This document shows, one piece after another, positions 35,917 through 45,823 of a stretch of DNA of 64,000 nucleotides. The stretch spans positions 1 to 64,000 of the forward strand of contig JBNKRJ010000098.1 of assembly GCA_050296515.1 (NCBI GenBank), in the 5' to 3' direction. A program made the position numbers and the translations under genes. Position 1 is the stretch's first letter, and each line of letters opens with the position of its first letter. The DNA comes from NBLH01 sp050296515 (GTDB lineage: Bacteria > Bacteroidota > Bacteroidia > Bacteroidales > NBLH01). The notes under the pieces are model-generated. The model saw only the letters and a list, made by a program, of their open reading frames with translations, did no database searches and had not been told where the DNA came from.

Positions 35917-38817
35917 ATGAATACAATTAGATTAGTTTCAAATCTACTTATCTTATTTATAAGTGTGTTTCTATTTGTCGAAACTTCAAATTCGCAACCT
36001 TGGTTGAATAATGTTTCTACTCAAAAAAAGCAAGATGAAAAACCAAGTTTTTATGATATCCAAAATGCTTTTAATAACTTTTGGAAAAATAAAAAAATAA
36101 CAAAGGGAAAAGGTTATAAGCAGTTTAGACGTTGGGAAGCATTTATGGTACCGCGTGTTTATCCTAATGGTCTTTTTTCTGTTGATAAAAGTTGGTTGGA
36201 ATATCAGAAAATTGGTTATAAGAGGCTTAAAAGTGCTGTTAGTTCCAATTGGAGCCCCATTGGTCCGTCAATTGTACCAGATGACAACAATGGAAAACCA
36301 AGTGGGGTTGGAAGAGTAAACTGTATTGCTTTTCATCCAACAAATGCAAATATAATTTTTCTTGGGGCACCATCTGGTGGTCTCTGGAAATCTACTAATG
36401 GAGGCGCTTCTTGGTTTACAACAACTGATGATTTGGGTACTCTTGGAGTATCTGATATTGCAGTAAATCCAGATAATCCAGATATTATTTACATTGCAAC
36501 TGGTGATGGTGATGCTGGAGATACTTACAGCATTGGTATACTGAAATCACAGAATGGTGGTGAAAGTTGGGGTACAACGGGTTTAACAACCTTGCTCTCG
36601 GATAATATAATTATACGGAGGTTAATTATTAATCCTCAAACACCAGCAATATTAATTGCAGCAACCAACCAAGGAATTTATCGGACTATTAATAATGGAG
36701 TTAGTTGGACTAATGTACAATCCGGTCATTTTAAAGATCTTGAGTTTAATCCTGCAAACCCGAATATAGTTTATGCTGCCAGGTATGGTTTAAATAGCGC
36801 ACGGTTTTATAAATCTATTGATGGTGGGGCAACCTTTATTCAAGTAAATACAGGCGTTGATTTAACCCAAACTTATAGGTTAGAATTGGCTGTTAGTAGT
36901 GCTACATATTCAGATGTAATTTATGCATTATATAGTGAAAGAGAACAAGATGGATTTCACTCATTATGGAAATCTACTAATGCAGGTGATAATTGGACAA
37001 AGGTGTATGATGCGGTCTCTGGGAAAAATTTATTAGGTTGGTCAAGTGATGGGAGTGATGTTGGTGGGCAAGGTTGGTATGATTTATCACTAGCAGTTTC
37101 TTCTAATGATGATAATAAGATATTTGTTGGTGGTGTAAATGTCTGGATGTCAGATAATTCTGGTGTTGATTGGAGCTTGGTTGGTGATTGGGAAGGTGGG
37201 ACATCAAACTATGTGCACGCCGATCATCATTGGTTAGGTTATAGTCCCTCAGGGATATTGTTTAATGGCAATGATGGTGGTATTTATAAAACTTATAACG
37301 AAGGGACCAATTGGGCTGATATTAGCAATGGCTTAAATATTCTGCAGGTTGATCGAATTGGAACATCTCAAGATAATTCATCTGTTGTAATTACTGGTAA
37401 TCAGGATAACGGGACAATGATTTATACAGCAACGACAGATAGCTGGAGACAAATTTACAAAGGCGACGGAGCAGATTGTTTTGTTGACAAAGATGATAAT
37501 GGAACGCTTTTTATATCTCGTACAAATGGTCATTTCTTAAGATCACATGATGGGGGAAAAACATTTGTATCAATTGAACCACAAGGAGTTGGAGATGGGG
37601 CTTGGCATACCCCTTTTGTTGTAAATCCCGAAAATAATAATGTATTGTATGCTGGGTTTAATGATGTATGGAAATCATATGATAAGGGAAATACCTGGGT
37701 GAAAATTTCGAATAATCTTAGTCCGGATAATTTACTGACTCAGCTAGTAGTAGCTCCTTCCAATACAAACTACATTTATGCTACTACAGGCACAAAGCAC
37801 TGGCTAACTAAAAATGGAGGACAATCATGGGTTGAAATATTATCAACTGATTTACCGAATTTGTATTTAACTTATTTTGCAGTTGCAGATAACAATCCCG
37901 ATCATGTTTGGGCTACATTTTCAGGTTTTAATAGTGGTCAAAAAGTTTATTATTCCGAGAATGGAGGAGATAGCTGGACAAATATTTCGGATGGTTTGCC
38001 AAATGCTCCGATAAATTGCATTGAACGAGAAAGACAATCAAATGATGTTCTTTATCTTGGTACTGATATTGGGGTTTTTTACCGTGATGCATCCTTAAGT
38101 AGTTGGGAATTATTTAGCACAAATTTGCCTAATGTTGTTATTAGTGAGTTAGAAATTCAATATTCTGATGGACTTTTAAGAGCAGGTACGAGAGGTCGTG
38201 GTTTATGGGAAACTTTAATTACTATAAGTAAGCCTGGTTCTCCATACGTTGTAAGAGCTGAAATTACTTCAGATGGAATGCAGATAGAACTTACTTTTAA
38301 TAAATCAATGGGAGATCCTGTTGGTAAGGAAACTGAGTTTATAATAAGTAATGGAAACACAATTATTCCAACCTCTATCATTTTAAAGGAAGGCACTACC
38401 AATGTTTATATTATTAGTTTACCCGTAGACATAGAGAAAGGGGATATTGTGACTATTTCATATACCGGGAGTAGTATAACTTCCTCAGATGGTGATACGC
38501 TTTTGTCTTTTGTAAATAAAGGAGTAGAAAATGAGCTTGGGTCTTCTTATATAAATATTGAAGAGTCTACCGAAATTAAAGTTTATCCTAACCCCAATAA
38601 TGGAATGTTTGAAATACAGTGCAACTTGAAAAAAGTGACTGACTTATCTGTGAAATTGGTGAATTTGAGTGGGCAAGTTGTTTATAATAAGACACTTAAA
38701 ACGGAGGACAAACAATTTAAAAAAAGCATTTCAATTCCAAAAAATATAAAAGGAACTTATTTTATTTTAATTGAAAGTGGGAAGAAGAAATTTCAAAAAA
38801 CAATTGTAATTGAGTAA
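35917..38817 (+). CDS. T9SS-secreted Asp-box (BNR/sortilin-like) protein
   Basis: A 966-residue protein. After a signal peptide, about residues 95-760 hold at least eleven Asp-box repeats of the SxNGGxSW form (STNGGASWFT, SQNGGESWG, TINNGVSW, SENGGDSWTN and others), which build a beta-propeller as in sortilin/Vps10 and xyloglucanases. Residues about 770-865 form an Ig-like SwmB-type domain (VRAEITSDGMQIELTFNKSM). The last about 75 residues are a type A T9SS sorting domain (VYPNPNNGMFEI through IKGTYFILIESG). It should be exported to the cell surface or medium. No catalytic residues were assigned. Confidence 0.9.
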   Translation: MNTIRLVSNLLILFISVFLFVETSNSQPWLNNVSTQKKQDEKPSFYDIQNAFNNFWKNKKITKGKGYKQFRRWEAFMVPRVYPNGLFSVDKSWLEYQKIGYKRLKSAVSSNWSPIGPSIVPDDNNGKPSGVGRVNCIAFHPTNANIIFLGAPSGGLWKSTNGGASWFTTTDDLGTLGVSDIAVNPDNPDIIYIATGDGDAGDTYSIGILKSQNGGESWGTTGLTTLLSDNIIIRRLIINPQTPAILIAATNQGIYRTINNGVSWTNVQSGHFKDLEFNPANPNIVYAARYGLNSARFYKSIDGGATFIQVNTGVDLTQTYRLELAVSSATYSDVIYALYSEREQDGFHSLWKSTNAGDNWTKVYDAVSGKNLLGWSSDGSDVGGQGWYDLSLAVSSNDDNKIFVGGVNVWMSDNSGVDWSLVGDWEGGTSNYVHADHHWLGYSPSGILFNGNDGGIYKTYNEGTNWADISNGLNILQVDRIGTSQDNSSVVITGNQDNGTMIYTATTDSWRQIYKGDGADCFVDKDDNGTLFISRTNGHFLRSHDGGKTFVSIEPQGVGDGAWHTPFVVNPENNNVLYAGFNDVWKSYDKGNTWVKISNNLSPDNLLTQLVVAPSNTNYIYATTGTKHWLTKNGGQSWVEILSTDLPNLYLTYFAVADNNPDHVWATFSGFNSGQKVYYSENGGDSWTNISDGLPNAPINCIERERQSNDVLYLGTDIGVFYRDASLSSWELFSTNLPNVVISELEIQYSDGLLRAGTRGRGLWETLITISKPGSPYVVRAEITSDGMQIELTFNKSMGDPVGKETEFIISNGNTIIPTSIILKEGTTNVYIISLPVDIEKGDIVTISYTGSSITSSDGDTLLSFVNKGVENELGSSYINIEESTEIKVYPNPNNGMFEIQCNLKKVTDLSVKLVNLSGQVVYNKTLKTEDKQFKKSISIPKNIKGTYFILIESGKKKFQKTIVIE

Positions 38818-38842
38818 AAAAGCGACAATTATGCCGCTTTTT
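38817..38842. terminator. Bidirectional terminator overlapping the ferritin stop codon
   Basis: The stem AAAAAGCG / CGCTTTTT (38817-38824 with 38835-38842) has a 10-nt loop. It serves the Asp-box gene and the convergent ferritin gene; the last ferritin codons are inside the hairpin. Confidence 0.8.
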
Positions 38843-39353
38843 CTTTATTCTGTTGCCCAGAAGTTTTACTCTGAGATGCCATGTCCTGATCGAACAAGTA
38901 CATATTTGCTTTGGCATCACCTAATAAATTTAGCTTATCCAAATTGGTTTTCGCCAGGTTTTCTTCTTCAATCTGCTCAGATATATACCACTGAAGGAAA
39001 TTTTGGGTGGTAAAATCTTTTTCTTCAACGCAAATTAACACTAGCTCATTAATTTTATTAGAAATCATTCTTTCATGATCAAGAATTTCCTTGAAAACAG
39101 CTTTTATTGAGTCAAACTCAAACGGTGGCTGTTTTAGTGCAGGAACTATTGCATATCCATCGCGGTCATTTATGTAATGAAATAACTTCAACATATGAAC
39201 TCTTTCTTCATCGGCATGAATATATAAAAACTCGGCAGAGCCATTATATCCATTTTTCTCAGCCCACGAAGCCATTGCAAGGTAAAGCTGTGAAGAATAG
39301 GCTTCTAATTCAATTTGGTCATTCAGTGCCTTTTCAACTTTTTCTTTCAACAT
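38829..39353 (-). CDS. Non-haem ferritin
   Basis: A 174-residue FtnA-type ferritin that oxidises Fe(II) and stores iron inside a 24-mer shell. Ferroxidase ligands are in place: Glu in QIELEAYSSQLYLAMASW near residue 17, EEXXH in HADEERVHMLKLFHYIND near 50-53, and Glu in KDFTTQNFLQWYISEQIEEE near 127. The C-terminus is short and ends in KEKAA. It is an isolated gene. Its transcription could be redox- or iron-controlled, but no operator was identified. Confidence 0.95.
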   Translation of the reverse strand: MLKEKVEKALNDQIELEAYSSQLYLAMASWAEKNGYNGSAEFLYIHADEERVHMLKLFHYINDRDGYAIVPALKQPPFEFDSIKAVFKEILDHERMISNKINELVLICVEEKDFTTQNFLQWYISEQIEEENLAKTNLDKLNLLGDAKANMYLFDQDMASQSKTSGQQNKEKAA

Positions 39354-39494
39354 AGTTTTATTTTTTAGTTAACAGAATTCTTTCTTTTGCTACTTTATAA
39401 ATAACTTCTACATAATACGCAATTATTGAATAGTCAATGTATTAATAGTAAAGAAGACTTAAATATAGCCTTCTTTACATTAATATTTTTTCTA

Positions 39495-41723
39495 CTAAAT
39501 GGATTCAATAATAGAATTTAGTGTTTCACTAGGTCTCATGGCCTTAAAGGTCAGTACTTCATCAGGTTGATAGTAGCCCCCAATATCCATTGGTTTTCCT
39601 TGGACTGCATTTAATTCATCCACTATTTTCTGTTCACTGTTACCCAATTCATTTGAAACTTTTTCAAAGATAGTTTTTATCTCTGCATCTTCATTTTGGG
39701 TGGCTAGAGCTTGTGCCCAATACAAAGAAAGATAAAAATGACTTCCCCTGGTATCCAGCTCGTTAACTTTTCGAGATGGTGATTTTTTATTCTCAAGAAA
39801 TTTACCAATTGCTTGGTCCAATGTTTTGGCAAGAATCTGGCCTTTGCCATTGTTGGTTTTATTACTTAAGTCTTCAAGCGAAACTGAAAGAGCTAAAAAC
39901 TCACCCAATGAATCCCATCTTAAATGGCCTTCTTTGTTGAACTGTTGAACATGTTTTGGAGCAGAGCCACCTGCACCTGTTTCATAAAGGCCGCCACCAG
40001 CAAGCAATGGAACGATTGAGAGCATTTTTGCACTTGTACCAAGCTCAAGAATCGGGAACAAATCAGTTAAGTAATCCCTAAGTACATTTCCTGTGACCGA
40101 AATGGTGTCTTTTCCTTCAGTTAATCGTGGAAGTGTAAATTTAACCGCTTCTACAGGAGATAAAATATGAATTTCCAGTCCTGTTGTGTCATGATCTTTC
40201 AAATAGGTATTTACTTTTTCGATCAGCTGTGCATCATGTGCCCTGTTTTTATCTAACCAGAAAACCGATGGAGAACCGGTTGCACGAGAGCGATTTACAG
40301 CTAGTTTTACCCAATCTTGTATCGGTAAATCCTTCACCTGACATGCTCTCCAGATATCTCCTTTACCAACTTTATGTTCTAAAATTACTTCACCGTTACT
40401 TCTGACAACTTTTACTGTTCCATCAGCAGGAATTTCGAAAGTTTTATCATGAGAACCATATTCTTCGGCTTTTTGAGCCATTAAACCAACATTCGAAACA
40501 TTACCCATGGTAGATGGATCGAATGCACCATTTTTTTGACAATAGCTGATAACCTCCTGATAGAAAGCTGAGTAACAAGTATCCGGTACAACTGCTTTTG
40601 TATCCTGAAGTTTACCATCAGCATTCCACATTTTTCCGGAATCTCTAATAACAACTGGCATTGATGCATCTATAATAATGTCATTTCCAGCATGTAAGTT
40701 GGTAATTCCTCTGTCAGAATCAACCATTGCAAGCCCAGGTCTCTCTTTATACACATTTTGAATATCAGATTCAATTTCCTCTCTTTTATCTGTTGGAAGT
40801 TTTTCCAGTTTTGCATATAAATCACCAAGGCCTAAATTCGGGTTTACTCCTAATTCATTAAAAGTTGTAGCATGTTTTTCAAATACATCTTTATAATAAA
40901 CAGATACAAAATGTCCAAACATAATTGGATCTGAAATCTTCATCATAGTTGCCTTCAGGTGAACTGAAAACAATAAATTCTTTTCTTTTGCATCCTGCAA
41001 CTGCACCTCTATAAACTCTCTTAGGTGCTTTGCACTCATAAAAGTCCCATCTATTATTTCTCCTTGTTGAAGTGCAAGTTTTTCCTTTAAAATTGATTTA
41101 TTTCCCTGGTTATCAGTAAATTCAATATTAACAAGATCTGCTTCGGGCATAGTGTACGATTTCTCGTTTGCATAAAAATCATGGCCACTCATGTGCGAAA
41201 CATGGGTTTTTGAATCCGAACTCCATTCTCCTAGTTTTTTAGGATTCTTTTTTGCAAATTCTTTCACCGAATTAGCCACTCTTCTATCAGAATTGCCTTC
41301 TCGTAGAATGGGGTTAACAGCGCTTCCTAAAGCTTTTGCATATCGCGCCTGAAGTTGTTTTTCCTCATCATTTTTTGGTTCCTCAGGATAATCAGGAAGC
41401 TTGTATCCATGCTCCTGTAGTTCTTTTATGGCTGCTTTTAGCTGCGGAATTGAGGCACTTATATTTGGTAATTTTATAATATTGGCCTCAGGCTTTTTAA
41501 CCAATTCACCTAAAAATGCCAGCTCATCAGCTTGTTTCTGCTCTTCGGTCAGGTATTCAGGAAAGTACGAAATGATTCTACTAGCAAGAGAAATATCTCT
41601 TGTTTCCAATTCAATATCGGCCACTTTTGTAAAGGCTTTTAATATTGGTAATAGCGAATATGTAGCTAATGCCGGAGCTTCATCAATTTTTGTGTAAATA
41701 ATTTTCGATGTTTTTACTGTCAT
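39495..41723 (-). CDS. icd: Monomeric NADP-dependent isocitrate dehydrogenase
   Basis: A 742-residue enzyme of the monomeric IDH-II class (typical length about 740), unrelated in length to the dimeric 420-aa enzyme. It decarboxylates isocitrate to 2-oxoglutarate with NADP+ in the TCA cycle. Family blocks: IYTKIDEAPALATYSLLPI at the start, LREGNSDRRVANSVKEFAKK near residue 138, SHMSGHDFYANEKS, VHLKATMMKISDPIMFGH, and FWLDKNRAHDAQLIEKV. The N-terminus is intact. Confidence 0.96.
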   Translation of the reverse strand: MTVKTSKIIYTKIDEAPALATYSLLPILKAFTKVADIELETRDISLASRIISYFPEYLTEEQKQADELAFLGELVKKPEANIIKLPNISASIPQLKAAIKELQEHGYKLPDYPEEPKNDEEKQLQARYAKALGSAVNPILREGNSDRRVANSVKEFAKKNPKKLGEWSSDSKTHVSHMSGHDFYANEKSYTMPEADLVNIEFTDNQGNKSILKEKLALQQGEIIDGTFMSAKHLREFIEVQLQDAKEKNLLFSVHLKATMMKISDPIMFGHFVSVYYKDVFEKHATTFNELGVNPNLGLGDLYAKLEKLPTDKREEIESDIQNVYKERPGLAMVDSDRGITNLHAGNDIIIDASMPVVIRDSGKMWNADGKLQDTKAVVPDTCYSAFYQEVISYCQKNGAFDPSTMGNVSNVGLMAQKAEEYGSHDKTFEIPADGTVKVVRSNGEVILEHKVGKGDIWRACQVKDLPIQDWVKLAVNRSRATGSPSVFWLDKNRAHDAQLIEKVNTYLKDHDTTGLEIHILSPVEAVKFTLPRLTEGKDTISVTGNVLRDYLTDLFPILELGTSAKMLSIVPLLAGGGLYETGAGGSAPKHVQQFNKEGHLRWDSLGEFLALSVSLEDLSNKTNNGKGQILAKTLDQAIGKFLENKKSPSRKVNELDTRGSHFYLSLYWAQALATQNEDAEIKTIFEKVSNELGNSEQKIVDELNAVQGKPMDIGGYYQPDEVLTFKAMRPSETLNSIIESI

Positions 41724-42075
41724 AATTTTAAGTTGTTAAGATTTTGGTTAAAGCTTTTACTTTACAAAATTTATGAGCACAATGATACCAACTGCTTTTC
41801 ATTTACCTTCCTGGCTTTTGTCAATTTTACAATTGATCTTTATCTTGAATTCTTCCTTAAGTATAAAGTGTTGATTGAAAAGCAAATAACTCGTAAGTGC
41901 AATTAGTATTACTGATTTCATTCATTAAGAAGCACAAAGATAAAAATATATTGAGGTGATAGAAAAAAGTATGAAGTGAAATCGCAATATAGAGGCAATA
42001 AAAAAAGGTGTAATTTGAAACTACACCTTTGGCATGTAATAAAATACTATTGAGTTTGTAAAGTTAGTGGTTTTT
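41724..42075. other. 352-bp intergenic region icd / fabH-like
   Basis: It contains the icd leader and promoter (no unambiguous -33/-7 pair) and the terminator of the FabH-like gene at 42004-42030. No gene or repeat was recognised. Confidence 0.5.
42004..42030 (-). terminator. Terminator of the fabH-like gene
   Basis: The 9-bp stem AAAGGTGTA / TACACCTTT (42004-42012 with 42022-42030) has a 9-nt loop, with a T run on the minus strand. Confidence 0.82.
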
Positions 42076-43077
42076 TTACCACCTAATCAAAGCAGAGGCC
42101 CACGTAAAGCCACTGCCAAAAGCAGCTAACATATATAAATCATTCGATTTAATTCTCTTTTGTTCCCACAGCTCACTTAATAAAATTGGAATTGTTGCAG
42201 CTGTGGTGTTTCCGTATTTCATGATATTATTATATACCTTGTCATCAGGTAGTTGCAGCTTTTTCTGTAAAAACTGGCTAATACGTAAATTTGCCTGATG
42301 AGTTAACAACATATCAATATCTTCTTTTTTGTAATTATTGGCATCTAATGCTTCTTGAATCACTTCGGAAAATCTGGTTATTGCATTCTTGAATACAAGT
42401 TGACCGTCCATTTGTGGAGTTGTCATTTCCCAATCTTCCTCCATCCCTTTATAGAATTTTTTTTCGGTAAAGTTCCCTGGTCCACGTACACATAAAACAT
42501 CTGCAAATTCTCCCTGAGAATGCAAATGTGTAGATAAAATTCCTTTTTTTGGATCTTCTTCGGCTTGCAAAACAACTGCTCCTGCGCCATCACCAAATAA
42601 TACGCTAACACCTCTTCCTCTAGTAGTTAGGTCTAATCCATTGCTATGTATTTCAGAACCAATCAAAAGAATGGTTTTGTACATCCCTGTTTTAATAAAT
42701 TGATCAGCAACTGATAAACCATAAATAAAGCCAGAACACTGATTTCTAACATCAAGCGCACCAACAGAATCAATTCCTAACTCGTGCTGAACACTTACAC
42801 CTGGTCCTGGGAAATAATAATCAGGGCTTAATGTAGCGAAAACTATAAAATCAACATCCCTGGGTTGTAAACCAGCTCTTTCCAAAGCAATTCTTGCAGC
42901 CTTAGTTCCCATATTAGCCACTGTGTCAACACCAAAAGTAGCGAATCTTCTTTCTTCAATACCAGAGCGTTCCCTAATCCATTCATCGCTAGTATCCATT
43001 AACTTGGTCAAATCGTGATTCGTTACCACTTTTTCGGGCAGATAATGACCAACACCTACTATTTTTGATTGTAACAT
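42076..43077 (-). CDS. fabH: 3-oxoacyl-ACP synthase III (FabH-like)
   Basis: A ketoacyl-ACP synthase III that condenses an acyl-CoA with malonyl-ACP. The catalytic triad is visible: Cys in DVRNQCSGFIYGL (about residue 114 from the chosen start), His in LLTHQANLRISQFL and Asn in MKYGNTTAATIPILL. The ATG at 43077 gives MLQSKIVGVGHYLPE, the usual family start; an ATG five codons upstream at 43092 is possible. It lacks fatty-acid synthesis neighbours, so it may be a secondary FabH paralog for a specialised acyl chain. Confidence 0.88.
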   Translation of the reverse strand: MLQSKIVGVGHYLPEKVVTNHDLTKLMDTSDEWIRERSGIEERRFATFGVDTVANMGTKAARIALERAGLQPRDVDFIVFATLSPDYYFPGPGVSVQHELGIDSVGALDVRNQCSGFIYGLSVADQFIKTGMYKTILLIGSEIHSNGLDLTTRGRGVSVLFGDGAGAVVLQAEEDPKKGILSTHLHSQGEFADVLCVRGPGNFTEKKFYKGMEEDWEMTTPQMDGQLVFKNAITRFSEVIQEALDANNYKKEDIDMLLTHQANLRISQFLQKKLQLPDDKVYNNIMKYGNTTAATIPILLSELWEQKRIKSNDLYMLAAFGSGFTWASALIRW

Positions 43078-43462
43078 ATTTTTTTTGAACATTTTTTCTG
43101 TTCGAAAAATAGCACTATTTCTTTACATGACCAAATCTAATGTACAGAGTTTTGATTAATTCAAATTCAATTTTTGTTCGAAAAAATAGGTTCCTAACTA
43201 ACCTGTTGATTTTTAAAAAATCACAAGGATAAGTTTAATTATATAAATAATCTTTCATGGTAATAAGCTCAATTAAAAAAGGGTTTGAATTATGTTAAAT
43301 AGAACTTAATGTGGACAAAAAGTGAAGTGTTGAACGTTTCACAGATTTTTTAACATTACTATAACCTGAACAGCAATGGTAAAAACAAAAGAATATCATT
43401 ATTTTTGCAGCTAAATACCTAAAGTTATTACACATTAACTAAAAAATTAAAAGAAAACTATT
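43078..43462. other. 385-bp divergent promoter region
   Basis: AT-rich DNA between the FabH-like gene and the OB-fold lipoprotein gene. TATTTTTG at 43400-43407 fits a -7 element for the latter, without a good TTG partner. No RNA gene or repeat was recognised. Confidence 0.5.
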
Positions 43463-43984
43463 ATGAAAAATTTTGCATTTATTCTTGCTATTTGGGGATT
43501 ATTTTTTGCAGCCTGTGGTTCTGAAGGCGAAACAAAAGAAACAACTGATTCTACTGAAACCAGCCAGGTAATTGAGGAAACCCCTATGCTTAAAATTGGT
43601 GAATTTGAGACAGTTGCTGCAAATTATGTTGATAAAACTGTTAAAGTAAAAGGAATTGTAGATCATGTTTGCAGACATGGAGGAAAAAAACTTTTCCTGG
43701 TTGATGATGATGGTGATTTACATGTTGAATCGGAAGAAAGATTCAATGATTCTTTAATGGGTAACGAAGTTACAGTTACAGGAGTTGTTCGCGAATTTAG
43801 AGTAGATGAAGCTTACTGCTTAAAAATGGACGAAGACAATATTAAAAGCCATAGTGAAGGACAAACTAACAAAGAGCAATTTGAACAAAAGAAAAAGCAT
43901 ATTGCTGAATATAGAGATTCTATGAAAACAGCTGGTGTTGATCATCTATCTTTTTATTCATTGGAGTTTGTTGAGTTAAAATAA
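43463..43984 (+). CDS. OB-fold lipoprotein
   Basis: A 173-residue lipoprotein: a hydrophobic signal, the lipobox FAAC, then an acidic Thr/Ser/Glu linker to about residue 45. The core is a small OB-fold (VKVKGIVDHVCRHGGKKLFLVDDDGDLHVES, then VTVTGVVREFRV), followed by a charged helix. Two Cys remain, in DHVCRHGG and EAYCLKM. OB-fold lipoproteins of this size bind varied ligands; none can be named here. The PepSY-type membrane gene starts 10 bp downstream, so the two form an operon and probably one system. Confidence 0.85.
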   Translation: MKNFAFILAIWGLFFAACGSEGETKETTDSTETSQVIEETPMLKIGEFETVAANYVDKTVKVKGIVDHVCRHGGKKLFLVDDDGDLHVESEERFNDSLMGNEVTVTGVVREFRVDEAYCLKMDEDNIKSHSEGQTNKEQFEQKKKHIAEYRDSMKTAGVDHLSFYSLEFVELK

Positions 43985-43994
43985 TTATCTGGTA

Positions 43995-44549
43995 ATGAAG
44001 CAGGTCAGGAAGTGGAGCAGGATTATTCATCGCGATTTTGGCTACATCTTTTTTGGAGTTACTTTAATTTATTCCCTTTCGGGAATTGCCCTAAATCATA
44101 TAAGCGATTGGAACCCAAATTATTCTGTTGAAGTTGTTGAGTTTGAGACAAAGCTTGATTTAAATAAATCGGCACAAATAAAAGAAAATATAATGCTTCT
44201 TTTAGACGAAATTGCCAATCGTAAAGAGTATAAAAAACATTATTATCCATCAAGTCAGGAATTAAAGATTTTCCTTTCCGGTGGTTCTTCGGTTGTAGTT
44301 GATTTAGAAAATGGGCAAGGATATGCAGAGTTTTTAAGAAAACGACCAATGTTTTATCAGGTCAACTATTTGCATTATAACCCAAATACTTGGTGGACAT
44401 GGTTTTCGGATATTTTTGCCGGTGCATTGATAATTCTTGCAGCTACTGGTTTAGTAATGGTAAAAGGGAAAAAAGGAATAACCGGAAGAGGGGCATGGTT
44501 AACCGCTTTAGGGATAATTATTCCACTTTTGTTTTTAATGATAAGCTAA
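43995..44549 (+). CDS. PepSY-associated membrane protein
   Basis: A 184-residue protein with an N-terminal WSRIIHRDFGYIFFGVTLIYSLSGIALNH segment, typical of PepSY-TM proteins, then a soluble extracytoplasmic domain at about residues 40-120. Two closing helices follow (about 135-155 and 165-183), the first after YNPNTWWTWFSDIFAG. Conserved His and Trp residues near the membrane suggest haem or metal contact, as in other PepSY-TM proteins linked to iron reduction. It is coupled to the OB-fold lipoprotein upstream. Confidence 0.85.
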   Translation: MKQVRKWSRIIHRDFGYIFFGVTLIYSLSGIALNHISDWNPNYSVEVVEFETKLDLNKSAQIKENIMLLLDEIANRKEYKKHYYPSSQELKIFLSGGSSVVVDLENGQGYAEFLRKRPMFYQVNYLHYNPNTWWTWFSDIFAGALIILAATGLVMVKGKKGITGRGAWLTALGIIIPLLFLMIS

Positions 44550-44576
44550 AGAATTGATGATTTGAAAGTATAAATG

Positions 44577-44696
44577 ATGGGGCTGTATCAAAACTAGTTT
44601 TGCCATAAATTTTTCTTTCAATCTTGTTGAAATACGCTCTTTGTTGTTGAAATGAAAGTAAAATTGCATTAAATTAGACTTTTGATACAGCCCCAT
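44577..44696. mobile_element. MITE-like element with 17-bp perfect terminal inverted repeats
   Basis: The 17-bp ends ATGGGGCTGTATCAAAA (44577-44593) and TTTTGATACAGCCCCAT (44680-44696) are exact reverse complements. They enclose 86 bp of AT-rich DNA with no coding potential. The total is 120 bp, between the ends of two convergent genes. The GGGGCTGT-type end resembles terminal repeats of some transposase families. Only a non-autonomous remnant is present. Confidence 0.65.
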
Positions 44697-44698
44697 TT

Positions 44699-45637
44699 TT
44701 ATTTCCAGCTCACCAACATTCCATCCTCTAATTTCAATAAATTCTGGGGAACGTTTTCTGTAATTTTTGATTTAATCAGTTTAATAGTTTGCTCTTTTAG
44801 AAAGGTTTCCTTAACTACAATGCTAATTTCTCTGCATGGAACGGGCTCTGCAAACTGCCTCACCATCTGTTTTCTTCTTTCATCCATATCAAGCATGGCT
44901 AAATATGGAAGCAAAGTATATCCGTATTGCTGTTCTACTAATTTAATTAACGATTCAAGTGATCCACTTCGGTAATTAAGTGCCAGTGATTGAGTATAAA
45001 CCTCATTAACACCACAAAGGTTTATTGAATGACTACTAAAACAATGACCTTCATTTAACAACCAAATATCATTTATACTTAAATCTGATGGATGGATGCT
45101 TTGCTGAGCATAAAGCTGATGTTTTTCCGATGCATAAACTAAAAATGGTTCATAATACAAGGGAATTTCTCTAATTCCTGCTTCCTGAAGCGGAGTCGCA
45201 ATAATCCCCATATCTAGTTCATTATCATTGAGTTTCTGTACTACCTGCTCTGTCATTAATTCTTCAATCTGAACCTGTAGTTCCGGATACTCATTTAAGG
45301 TTTGAGTTATAAAGAGCGGAACCAAATAAGGGGCAATTGTTGGGATAATTCCAATTCGCAGCTCTCCTTTGACCTCACCTTTGATTTCTTCAATCATTTC
45401 AGGGATTTTTTTTGCTGCTTCAACAATTAGTTTGGCTTGTGAAATTATTTTTTCGCCAAGTGGAGTTGGTTCAACAGGCTGCCTGCTTCTATCAAAAATA
45501 ATTACGCCCAGTTCATCTTCGAGTTTTTGTATTTGCATGCTTAAAGTTGGCTGGGTAACAAAACATTTCTCCGCTGCGGTCACAAAATGTCTGTATTTGT
45601 TTAGTGCGATGATGTATTCTAGCTGTACCAGGGTCAT
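44699..45637 (-). CDS. oxyR: LysR-type peroxide sensor OxyR
   Basis: A 312-residue LysR regulator. The N-terminal helix-turn-helix reads HFVTAAEKCFVTQPTLSMQIQKLEDELG (residues about 17-44). The redox pair of OxyR is preserved: C199 and C208 in EGHCFSSHSINLC, the same numbering and spacing as in E. coli OxyR. Residues SGSLESLIKLVEQQYGYTLLP follow, as in the family. It should form a disulfide on peroxide and activate peroxide-defence genes. No catalase or peroxiredoxin is adjacent; ferritin at 38.8 kb is a possible target. Confidence 0.92.
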   Translation of the reverse strand: MTLVQLEYIIALNKYRHFVTAAEKCFVTQPTLSMQIQKLEDELGVIIFDRSRQPVEPTPLGEKIISQAKLIVEAAKKIPEMIEEIKGEVKGELRIGIIPTIAPYLVPLFITQTLNEYPELQVQIEELMTEQVVQKLNDNELDMGIIATPLQEAGIREIPLYYEPFLVYASEKHQLYAQQSIHPSDLSINDIWLLNEGHCFSSHSINLCGVNEVYTQSLALNYRSGSLESLIKLVEQQYGYTLLPYLAMLDMDERRKQMVRQFAEPVPCREISIVVKETFLKEQTIKLIKSKITENVPQNLLKLEDGMLVSWK

Positions 45638-45823
45638 TTATTTGAACTTAGAAATTGGAACCTCGAAATTAGAAATTAGATGCTAGAAATTAAAACATTG
45701 TGTAATCTATTAATTTCTGAATTCAATTAGACTAATTTCAAATACACAAAAAACTGTGAATTTACTTTCTTCAAAAGTAGTTAAATTTAAGTATATCAAC
45801 AATTGAATATGAAGATGTATTAT

